Positions 1-4,822 of a stretch of DNA of 5,678 nucleotides are shown here, in pieces. Origin of the DNA: Bacillota bacterium (GTDB taxonomy: Bacteria > Bacillota > Clostridia > Saccharofermentanales > Fastidiosipilaceae); NCBI GenBank assembly GCA_023420715.1, contig JAEZVR010000140.1, forward strand, positions 1 through 5,678, in the 5' to 3' direction. Position 1 is the stretch's first letter; every line of letters begins with the position of its first letter. A program made the translations under genes and the position numbers. The notes beneath the pieces were generated by a model. The model worked only from the letters and a program-made list of their open reading frames with translations. It searched no databases and was not told the origin of the DNA.

Positions 1-1
1 C

Positions 2-586
2 CTACAGCAATTAATCGATACTTCATTGCGCTTTCAGTGGGTGGATTTTGATCAGCGAGCAGAGATAGCCATGCGTGCTGCAGTTGTCTTTTCGGCCACC
101 ACGAGTCCGCATTATATTTTTACCAAAACCGCACTTGAACCCTATTTAGATGGGCAATCGCATTTGTTTGTCGATCTGGCCATGCCGTTTGATATGGATC
201 CTCGTCGCGATTTATTGGCCGGTATTCAATTGCGACAAATAGATGATTATCAGCAACGGCAATCTTTGTTTGAAAAAGATTGGGAATCGCTCTTGGCAAC
301 TGTCGAGTTAGATCTAAGTACCCATGTCGACCGTTTTTTAAAATGGCAAATTTGTCGTGAACAATGGCATGTTGTGCGCGATTTAAATCGGCGGTTGACC
401 GCTCTGCCGCAATCCATTAACGCGCAAACATTGCTGGCTAGACTGATTTACAACGTGCGCGAATGTGGGAGTCCGGAAGAATTAAATTTATTCTTTAAAC
501 TTCTTGATAGACAGTATCAACAACGGTATTTTGGGTCCTTGGACGCTGCGGATTTCGCAGCCGATCCCCACGATGAATCTTTTTAG
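2..586 (+). CDS. hemA: Glutamyl-tRNA reductase HemA, C-terminal part (5' end outside window)
   Basis: This frame is open from the left edge (first full codon at 2), so the gene is cut off; 194 residues are visible. The enzyme reduces glutamyl-tRNA(Glu) with NADPH to glutamate-1-semialdehyde, the first step of the C5 route to 5-aminolevulinate and all tetrapyrroles. Visible signatures are the end of the NADPH-binding domain: SATTSPH at visible residues 31-37 (family: SAT-SPH) and LFVDLAMPFDMDP at 55-67 (family: LFIDLAVPRDIDP), then IDDY. The rest, about 83-175, is helical and fits the dimerisation domain, but it is poorly conserved and lacks the usual LRH-P ending. The catalytic N-terminal domain lies upstream and cannot be checked. 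The TTG at 26 should not be taken as a start, because the frame continues upstream. The position just before cobJ-cobK suggests a HemA copy that feeds cobalamin synthesis. Identity is well supported by the two motifs. Confidence 0.87.
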   Translation, partial: LQQLIDTSLRFQWVDFDQRAEIAMRAAVVFSATTSPHYIFTKTALEPYLDGQSHLFVDLAMPFDMDPRRDLLAGIQLRQIDDYQQRQSLFEKDWESLLATVELDLSTHVDRFLKWQICREQWHVVRDLNRRLTALPQSINAQTLLARLIYNVRECGSPEELNLFFKLLDRQYQQRYFGSLDAADFAADPHDESF

Positions 587-591
587 GAAGG
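585..591 (+). promoter_or_regulatory. Ribosome binding site of cobJ-cobK
   Basis: AGGAAGG overlaps the hemA stop codon (584-586) and lies 8 nt before the ATG at 600. It decides the start: the in-frame ATGs at 504 and 573 lie inside hemA and have no comparable site, and a protein starting at 600 begins like other family members, with GIGPG at residues 11-15. Confidence 0.75.
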
Positions 592-599
592 TTGATGAG

Positions 600-2261
600 A
601 TGTTGAAGAAAGCAAAATTATCCATTTTGGGTATCGGTCCTGGGGCTAAAGAACAAATGACTTTGGCAGTGCATCACGCGCTGGAAACGGCAGATTTAAT
701 TGTGGGCTATCGGACCTATATTGATCTCATCCGCCCCATGTATCCTGAACAAATTTATTATGAAACGGGCATGATGCAAGAAATAGATCGTTGTCTATAT
801 GCGATTGAAGAAGCCCTAAAAGGCTATCATGTGTGCATTATTAGCAGTGGAGATAGTGGTATTTATGGCATGGCAGGTATTGTTTATGAGTTGATTGAAC
901 AACAGCAGTATCAGGATCAAATAGAGATTACGGTTTTGCCAGGTGTCACGTCGGCCAGTGCAGCAGCAGCGCTTTTGGGTGCGCCTTTGATGCACGATAC
1001 GGCGTTGATCAGCTTGAGTGATCTCATGACCCCAATTGATACGATTTTTAAGCGGGTAGAAGCGGCAGCTCAAAGTGATTTGGTCACTGTTTTCTATAAT
1101 CCAAAAAGCAAAAAAAGATCAACGCATTTGGCAGAAGCCTGTCGCATCCTTATGCGTTATCGCAGTCCTCAAACCCCTTGTGGCATTGTGCGACAAGCTT
1201 ATCGACCCGATCAGAGTCTAAAAATCACAACCTTATCTGAATTGTCAGATCAGCCGGTGGATATGTTGACGACAGTTGTGGTTGGCAATCGTCAAACAAA
1301 GGTTATTCAGCAAAAACTTGTGACGCCACGAGGGTATGCACAAAAATATACGGATGTTTTTACACAACCTGCTCATGATATTGGAGTTGATATGCCTAGA
1401 TTGTTGATTATAGGTGGTCATTCGGCTGCCAATCGTTTGGTTATCGAGGCTTATCGCCGAGGTCTTCCAATTCTGGTATCTGTCGCTTCAACAGAAGGTC
1501 AAGAATCACTCGAAGCGGCACTGGAAGCGGCAGGTGTTTCAAAACAGGCAGTTCGGATACGGGCTGGTCGATTGGATGCCGATGGTTTCTCTACACTGAT
1601 TGATCACGAAGGTATTTGGGGTGTTCTGAATGCCGCCCATCCTTTTGCATCAGTCGTTACAGAAACGGTTGAATGTGTTGCTCAAAAGAAAAAAATACCT
1701 TGTTGGCGATATTTAAGGCCGCAAACAGCGCCGACAGATGAGGGGGATGGCTCTCAAAACACTGGTGAGACAGCAGATGATGCCGCTGGTATTTTGCATG
1801 TCGAAAGCGTTAAAGCGGCAATTGCTTGGCTGCAAGACTGGTGTCAAAAAACAGATGTAGCGGCAAAAATTTTTTTGACCACTGGGTCTAAAGATTTGCC
1901 AGCTTTTACAGCGGCATTGCCGATAGACCGTATTGTGGCTCGGGTATTACCCGTGGCGGAGTCTTTGGCGATTTGTTCTGCTTGTGGTTTAAAGTCCACA
2001 CAAGTTGTTGCCATGCAGGCTCCCTTTGATATGGCATTAAATAAAAGTCTGTTTCAGGCATATGGTGCAGGCGTTGTTGTGACCAAGGCATCAGGCATGG
2101 CAGGCGGTGTGCCCGAAAAACTAGCAGCTATCCAGGCTTTGGGTTTAAAAGGGCTTGTCATTGATCCCCCGAACCATTCTGTGCAAAGTAACGTGTGGTG
2201 CAAGATTCAGCCGCTGTTGGATGATGTTGAACGGTACCAAAAAGAGGTGAGCAATGGATAA
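600..2261 (+). CDS. cobJ-cobK (cbiH-cbiJ): Fused precorrin-3B C17-methyltransferase / precorrin-6A reductase (CobJ-CobK, CbiH-CbiJ)
   Basis: A 553-residue protein with two cobalamin-pathway enzymes in one chain. Residues 1 to about 245 are an SAM-dependent tetrapyrrole methylase of the CobJ/CbiH type: GIGPG at 11-15, SSGDSGIYGMAG from 82, then LPGVTSASAAAALLGAPL, ISLSDLMTP and FYNPKSKKR. It methylates C17 of (cobalt-)precorrin-3B, with ring contraction in the anaerobic route. From about residue 265 a second domain begins: RLLIIGG near 267-273, NAAHPFA at 344-350 (family ATHPFA), LTTGSKDL from 426, RVLPV, and a C-terminal VTKASGMAGG. This is CobK/CbiJ, the NAD(P)H-dependent precorrin-6A reductase. 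A short linker joins the domains, and residues 377-397 form an acidic, Gly/Thr-rich insert, probably a surface loop. In an anaerobe the CbiH/CbiJ (cobalt-first) reactions are more likely; this is inferred. The gene starts 13 nt after hemA and overlaps cbiC by 8 nt. No frameshift is seen; both domains look complete. Confidence 0.93.
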   Translation: MLKKAKLSILGIGPGAKEQMTLAVHHALETADLIVGYRTYIDLIRPMYPEQIYYETGMMQEIDRCLYAIEEALKGYHVCIISSGDSGIYGMAGIVYELIEQQQYQDQIEITVLPGVTSASAAAALLGAPLMHDTALISLSDLMTPIDTIFKRVEAAAQSDLVTVFYNPKSKKRSTHLAEACRILMRYRSPQTPCGIVRQAYRPDQSLKITTLSELSDQPVDMLTTVVVGNRQTKVIQQKLVTPRGYAQKYTDVFTQPAHDIGVDMPRLLIIGGHSAANRLVIEAYRRGLPILVSVASTEGQESLEAALEAAGVSKQAVRIRAGRLDADGFSTLIDHEGIWGVLNAAHPFASVVTETVECVAQKKKIPCWRYLRPQTAPTDEGDGSQNTGETADDAAGILHVESVKAAIAWLQDWCQKTDVAAKIFLTTGSKDLPAFTAALPIDRIVARVLPVAESLAICSACGLKSTQVVAMQAPFDMALNKSLFQAYGAGVVVTKASGMAGGVPEKLAAIQALGLKGLVIDPPNHSVQSNVWCKIQPLLDDVERYQKEVSNG

Positions 2262-2973
2262 ACAACGATCATCGATATTACAGGACATGTTGACACCAGA
2301 TCATAAACTGGATCCTTGGCGTGTTCTCAAGACCCAAGATCCCCTGCAAATTGAAGCAAAGAGTATGGAAACCATTCAGAAACTTTGCGATTTATCTGCT
2401 TGGTCAAAAGCAGAACAAGCTGTCGTTATGCGGTGTATTCATACCAGTGCAGATTTCGATTACGCGACACAGCTTAGAATGACGTCAGATGCGGTCTTAC
2501 ATGCGGTAGAACTTATTCGGCGTGGTGCCCATATTGTGACGGATACCACGATGGCGATGTCTGGGATCAATCGACGTGTTCTAGAAACCTTTGGGGGTGC
2601 GGTTCATTGTTTTATTCAGGATGATTTGGTTGCCAAACAAGCCAAAGAAAGGGGGCAGACGCGATCGACGATTAGCATGGAAGTCGCCTATGCCTTACAG
2701 GAAAAACAACAGGTGCCTTTCATTTATGCAATTGGCAATGCACCAACGGCCTTGTTACGCTTGGCCGAGGGTATTTATAATGAAGGTTGGCGTCCGGATT
2801 TTATTATCGGTGTGCCTGTTGGATTTGTGAATGTCGTTGAGTCCAAGGAATTAATTCGTGCATTACCTGTTCCCAGTATTGTGGCCATGGGACGAAAAGG
2901 GGGCAGTAATATTGCGGCGGCAATCTGTAATGCATTGATTTATCAGGCTTCAGGTAGACAGGTATCGGTATAA
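2254..2973 (+). CDS. cbiC: Precorrin-8X methylmutase (CbiC/CobH)
   Basis: A 239-residue cytosolic enzyme that moves the methyl group from C11 to C12 of (cobalt-)precorrin-8 to give (cobalt-)cobyrinic acid, the corrin core of B12. Motifs run in family order: IEAKSMETI near 33, CIHTSADFDY at 61-70 with the presumed catalytic His63, TDTTMAMSGIN from 96, GNAPTAL at 161-167, GVPVGFVN near 186-193 followed by ESKE, and GRKGGSNIAAA from 213. CbiC proteins are usually around 205-215 residues; this one has about 20 extra N-terminal residues before the conserved start. The ATG at 2254 has GAGGTGA at 2244-2250, inside the end of cobJ-cobK, which it overlaps by 8 nt, so translation is probably coupled. 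It takes the product of later ring-modification steps, whereas its fused neighbour acts earlier, so the rest of the pathway must be encoded elsewhere, probably upstream. Confidence 0.95.
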   Translation: MDKQRSSILQDMLTPDHKLDPWRVLKTQDPLQIEAKSMETIQKLCDLSAWSKAEQAVVMRCIHTSADFDYATQLRMTSDAVLHAVELIRRGAHIVTDTTMAMSGINRRVLETFGGAVHCFIQDDLVAKQAKERGQTRSTISMEVAYALQEKQQVPFIYAIGNAPTALLRLAEGIYNEGWRPDFIIGVPVGFVNVVESKELIRALPVPSIVAMGRKGGSNIAAAICNALIYQASGRQVSV

Positions 2974-3666
2974 ATGAAGATTGATCTCAAAAAACAACCG
3001 CATTTTCAGGGTTTGTCCGAACAGGCCTTAAAGCGGATTGCAGAGCTGATTAAGGGGCATTGCCATCACTATGACCAAGGTGCGATTGTCTGCTTGCAAG
3101 GGGAACGGCTGCCGGGTATGGGATTGGTTATATCGGGTCAGGTTGTGATTGAACGGTATGATATTTCGGGCTATCGACAGGTACTCACTTGGATGAATCC
3201 GGGCAATGTATTTGGCGAGGTGTTTGCTGTCTTAGATCAACGGCCTGTTAATGTGACGGTTATGGCAAGTCAGCCCAATTGTGTGATTGGCTTTTTACCC
3301 ATGAGTGCATATCATTGCTCCGATCTTTCCGTTGAAGATCGTCATCAATTGATGGCAAATTTGATGCGCATTATGGCAGAACGCAATTTTTTCTTAAATC
3401 AGAAATTAAATATTTTAAGTCAGCGCCAAACCCGTGAAAAACTCATTCAATATTTTACTTTTTTGGTGATGCAACAAGCGCCTGGGCAAGCAACATCGCC
3501 AGAAATCATCTTGCCTTTTGGACGGCAGGATCTAGCCGATTTTTTATGTGTTGATCGTGCAGCTATGATTAAAGAAATGCAAAAATTACAGCGTGAAGGT
3601 TTAATCCAGATTCAGGGCCGGAAAATTCGCATAAAGGATGTGGACAGTGGCAGATCAATGGTATGA
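2974..3666 (+). CDS. Crp/Fnr-family transcriptional regulator
   Basis: A 230-residue one-component DNA-binding regulator. Residues about 8-115 form a cyclic-nucleotide-binding-like beta barrel (FQGLSEQALKRI, then YDQGAIVCLQGE and GLVISGQVVIERYD, with PGNVFGEVFAVL near 76-87). A dimerisation helix follows at about 120-150 (MRIMAERNFFLNQKLNILSQR). The C-terminal winged helix-turn-helix is at about 183-222 (GRQDLADFLCVDRAAMIKEM). The effector pocket reads GEVFAVLDQRPVNV, without the Arg-Ser pair that binds cAMP in E. coli Crp, so cAMP is unlikely to be the ligand. Cysteines occur at 30, 40, 103, 115 and 192 but not in the FNR spacing, so an FNR-type 4Fe-4S cluster is not indicated. The ATG follows the cbiC stop directly and has only a weak Shine-Dalgarno, so expression probably depends on coupling to cbiC. 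It overlaps the Nudix gene. Its targets and ligand cannot be read from the sequence; control of the B12 operon or of redox genes are both guesses. Confidence 0.9.
   Translation: MKIDLKKQPHFQGLSEQALKRIAELIKGHCHHYDQGAIVCLQGERLPGMGLVISGQVVIERYDISGYRQVLTWMNPGNVFGEVFAVLDQRPVNVTVMASQPNCVIGFLPMSAYHCSDLSVEDRHQLMANLMRIMAERNFFLNQKLNILSQRQTREKLIQYFTFLVMQQAPGQATSPEIILPFGRQDLADFLCVDRAAMIKEMQKLQREGLIQIQGRKIRIKDVDSGRSMV
3634..3638 (+). promoter_or_regulatory. Ribosome binding site favouring the GTG start of the Nudix gene
   Basis: AAGGA sits 8 nt before the GTG at 3647 but runs straight into the in-frame ATG at 3638, which would leave that ATG no usable spacing. This makes GTG 3647 the better start, although ATG 3638 (three residues longer) cannot be excluded. 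Confidence 0.5.
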
Positions 3667-4291
3667 GCCTCTTATTAAACGCGTACCGGCACTAGACTCT
3701 GAGCAAGGTATGCATCGTCATGCAGTACTCATTCCGTTGCTCAAGACGAGGGGGGAGTGGCAGGTTTTATTTGAGGTGCGCAGCCAGAAATTGCGGCGTC
3801 AACCGGGGGAAATCTGTTTGCCTGGTGGGAAAATAGAAGGGGATGAATCTCCTTTGATGGCAGCGTTGCGAGAGGGACAAGAAGAGTTGCTGGTAGCGCC
3901 TAACCAATGGACGTATCTCTTTGCCAGCGATGTGTTGTCCTTACACTTTAATAGCATTGTCTACCCCTTCGTTGCCCAGTTAACGGATTATCAAGGTACA
4001 TTTTTGCCGGATGAAGTCGATTCAATTCTACAAATACCCTTAGAATGGTTTAAGTCGCACGAGCCCTCGTGTTATTTAAATCATATTACGAGTGAACCAA
4101 CCGCTGATTTTCCATTCCATTTAATTCCGAATGGCAGACAGTATCAGTGGTACAGTGGGAGATATCCGGTCTATTTTTATCAGTATGAAGATCAGGTGAT
4201 TTGGGGCTTGACGGCGCGCATCATCCGAACGGCTGTTGGGATTATGCGTCAGATGGGCACAGACCTAGAAGCGGTTTTGGAGAGATTATAA
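3647..4291 (+). CDS. Nudix hydrolase, CoA diphosphatase (NudL/CoAse) type
   Basis: A 214-residue protein from GTG 3647 (217 from ATG 3638). The Nudix box covers residues 61-83: G61, E67, R75-E76 and E79-E80 are all present, giving the metal-binding glutamates, but the box Gly is replaced by Leu82 and the hydrophobic position after RE is Gly77. Just before it, residues 41-61 (LFEVRSQKLRRQPGEICLPGG) match the CoA-recognition motif of the CoA diphosphatase subgroup, with LPGG where FPGG is usual. IWGLTARII near 185-193 is the C-terminal signature of the same subgroup. Such enzymes split CoA or acyl-CoA into 3',5'-ADP and (acyl-)phosphopantetheine. The start overlaps the regulator gene by 20 nt, so it is the last gene of the operon. 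There is no terminator after it; the tRNA promoter begins 7 nt past the stop. The substrate is inferred from motifs only; another nucleotide diphosphate is possible. Confidence 0.88.
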   Translation: MADQWYEPLIKRVPALDSEQGMHRHAVLIPLLKTRGEWQVLFEVRSQKLRRQPGEICLPGGKIEGDESPLMAALREGQEELLVAPNQWTYLFASDVLSLHFNSIVYPFVAQLTDYQGTFLPDEVDSILQIPLEWFKSHEPSCYLNHITSEPTADFPFHLIPNGRQYQWYSGRYPVYFYQYEDQVIWGLTARIIRTAVGIMRQMGTDLEAVLERL

Positions 4292-4298
4292 AAAATCC

Positions 4299-4327
4299 TT
4301 GACAAAGGGATGACAGGTTCATATAAT
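4299..4327 (+). promoter_or_regulatory. Consensus sigma-70/sigma-A promoter for the tRNA cluster
   Basis: TTGACA at 4299-4304 and TATAAT at 4322-4327 are both perfect consensus hexamers, separated by exactly 17 nt. Transcription would begin near 4334, about 27 nt before tRNA-His, leaving a short leader for RNase P removal. Its strength fits stable-RNA expression. Confidence 0.9.
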
Positions 4328-4360
4328 GTCACTCGTGCTATCTTGAAAGGCACAACCGAT

Positions 4361-4438
4361 GGTGGGATTAGCTCAGTTGGTTAGAGCGCCAGATTGTGGC
4401 TCTGGAGGTCGTGGGTTCAACTCCCATATTCCACCCCA
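4361..4438 (+). tRNA. tRNA-His (anticodon GTG)
   Basis: A full cloverleaf. The acceptor arm pairs 4362-4368 with 4428-4434, with one G-T pair. The extra G-1 at 4361 opposite discriminator C73 (4435) is the identity mark of tRNA-His. The D stem is GCTC/GAGC; the anticodon stem CCAGA/TCTGG encloses GTG at 4396-4398; the T arm carries TTCAACT. CCA is encoded at 4436-4438. It is the first gene of the tRNA unit. Confidence 0.96.
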
Positions 4439-4451
4439 CGATTTATCATAT

Positions 4452-4526
4452 TGGGGTGTCGCCAAGTGGTAAGGCACGGGACTTTGACTCCCGCATTCGT
4501 AGGTTCAAATCCTGCCATCCCAGCCA
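4452..4526 (+). tRNA. tRNA-Gln (anticodon TTG)
   Basis: The acceptor TGGGGTG (4452-4458) pairs with CATCCCA (4516-4522), followed by discriminator G and encoded CCA at 4524-4526. The anticodon stem CGGGA/TCCCG holds the loop CTTTGAC with TTG at 4484-4486. The T arm has GGTTCAAATCC. The weak first pair (T-A) is typical of bacterial tRNA-Gln. It lies 13 nt after tRNA-His. Confidence 0.96.
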
Positions 4527-4528
4527 AT

Positions 4529-4604
4529 GAATCATTAGCTCAGCTGGTAGAGCACTTGACTTTTAATCAAGGGGTCGAGGGTTCGAATCCCTCATGATTC
4601 ACCA
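4529..4604 (+). tRNA. tRNA-Lys (anticodon TTT)
   Basis: The acceptor GAATCAT (4529-4535) pairs perfectly with ATGATTC (4594-4600), followed by discriminator A and encoded CCA at 4602-4604. The anticodon stem CTTGA/TCAAG holds TTT at 4562-4564. The T arm is GAGGGTTCGAATCCCTC. Only 2 nt separate it from tRNA-Gln, so the transcript must be cut by processing enzymes. Confidence 0.97.
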
Positions 4605-4606
4605 AA

Positions 4607-4630
4607 ACGGAAATAGGCTTTCTATTTCGT
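4607..4630 (+). other. Small bulged hairpin after tRNA-Lys
   Basis: GAAATAG (4610-4616) pairs with CTATTTC (4622-4628) around a 5 nt loop. If one G is bulged, the stem extends to ACG/CGT at its base. It lies between the tRNA 3' end and the terminator and has no T tract of its own, so it is more likely a trailer structure that limits 3' exonuclease entry or directs processing than a second terminator. The role is inferred. Confidence 0.45.
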
Positions 4631-4631
4631 C

Positions 4632-4658
4632 AAAAACCCCGATTAGATCGGGGTTTTT
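4632..4658 (+). terminator. Rho-independent terminator of the tRNA cluster
   Basis: A perfect 12 bp stem pairs 4632-4643 (AAAAACCCCGAT) with 4647-4658 (ATCGGGGTTTTT) around a TAG loop. The core is the 7 bp CCCCGAT/ATCGGGG stem with a following T run. The A tract upstream mirrors the T tract, so it could also stop transcription arriving from the right, although no such gene is seen. It separates the tRNA unit from the phosphofructokinase gene. Confidence 0.93.
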
Positions 4659-4680
4659 GTTTGTTTAAACGAGATGAAAC

Positions 4681-4693
4681 CCGTATGATACGG
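4681..4693. repeat. Perfect 13 bp dyad, possible operator
   Basis: CCGTAT-G-ATACGG is a perfect inverted repeat with a single central base. It lies between the tRNA terminator and the probable phosphofructokinase promoter, about 70 bp before the -10 element. The length and symmetry suit a protein-binding site better than an RNA hairpin, since a 1 nt loop cannot form. No regulator can be named. Confidence 0.4.
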
Positions 4694-4760
4694 CTGCGTT
4701 GGTCCGTGTAGCGACAAGCGATGACGATTTCATTGATCGGTGTTTTCTCAAGTGGACTTA

Positions 4761-4769
4761 TGGTAAGAT
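4761..4769 (+). promoter_or_regulatory. Probable extended -10 promoter of the phosphofructokinase gene
   Basis: TGGTAAGAT combines an extended -10 TG with TAAGAT, one mismatch from TATAAT. The region 17 nt upstream (TGTTTT, 4741-4746) is a poor -35, as is usual for extended -10 promoters. Transcription would start near 4776, giving a leader of about 47 nt before the GTG start. No better candidate lies between the terminator and the gene. Confidence 0.5.
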
Positions 4770-4787
4770 GATGTGTATTGATCAGAC

Positions 4788-4802
4788 GTGCGACGATCGC
4801 AC
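4788..4802 (+). repeat. Perfect inverted repeat in the leader of the phosphofructokinase gene
   Basis: GTGCGA-CGA-TCGCAC can form a 6 bp GC-rich hairpin with a 3 nt loop. It ends 5 nt before the Shine-Dalgarno and lies just downstream of the predicted transcription start. It could be an operator, a 5' stability hairpin or a minor translational control element. There is no T tract, so it is not a terminator. Confidence 0.45.
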
Positions 4803-4807
4803 AAGTA

Positions 4808-4814
4808 TAGGAGG
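4808..4814 (+). promoter_or_regulatory. Ribosome binding site selecting the GTG start of the phosphofructokinase gene
   Basis: TAGGAGG matches the anti-Shine-Dalgarno almost fully and lies 8 nt before GTG 4823. It fixes the start codon; the next in-frame ATG is near residue 29, inside the conserved fold. Confidence 0.85.
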
Positions 4815-4822
4815 CAAATCAA

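Noticed and set aside
816..1073. Minus-strand open frame of 85 codons inside cobJ-cobK
   Set aside because: It is antisense to the highly conserved methylase domain, has no family resemblance, and its composition is that expected of a shadow frame.
1110..1116. A7 run in cobJ as a programmed slippage site
   Set aside because: The frame continues intact through both domains, and the lysines belong to the normal NP-SKKR motif, so no slippage is needed.
1512..1535. Short direct repeat GAAGCGGCA separated by three bases
   Set aside because: It encodes an Ala/Glu-rich helix (EAALEAAG) in CobK, a common chance repeat in coding sequence.
1865..1876. A5-T7 tract resembling a terminator tail
   Set aside because: It is in the middle of the CobK domain coding for IFLTT, with no GC-rich stem before it.
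1906..2091. Minus-strand open frame of 61 codons inside the CobK domain
   Set aside because: It lies opposite conserved coding sequence and shows no motif or ribosome site that would argue for a gene.
2591..2830. Plus-strand open frame of 79 codons within cbiC
   Set aside because: It lies out of frame inside conserved CbiC motifs (GNAPTAL, GVPVGF), so it is a shadow.
4295..4312. Imperfect hairpin ATCCTT/AAGGGAT after the Nudix stop as a terminator
   Set aside because: The pairing is short and mismatched, has no T tract, and overlaps the -35 element, which is the better explanation.
4394..4597. Plus-strand open frame of 67 codons across the tRNA genes
   Set aside because: It consists of tRNA sequence; three complete cloverleaves explain every base.
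4663..4670. GTTTAAAC palindrome after the terminator
   Set aside because: An 8 bp AT-rich palindrome is too short and too common to call as a site without conservation.
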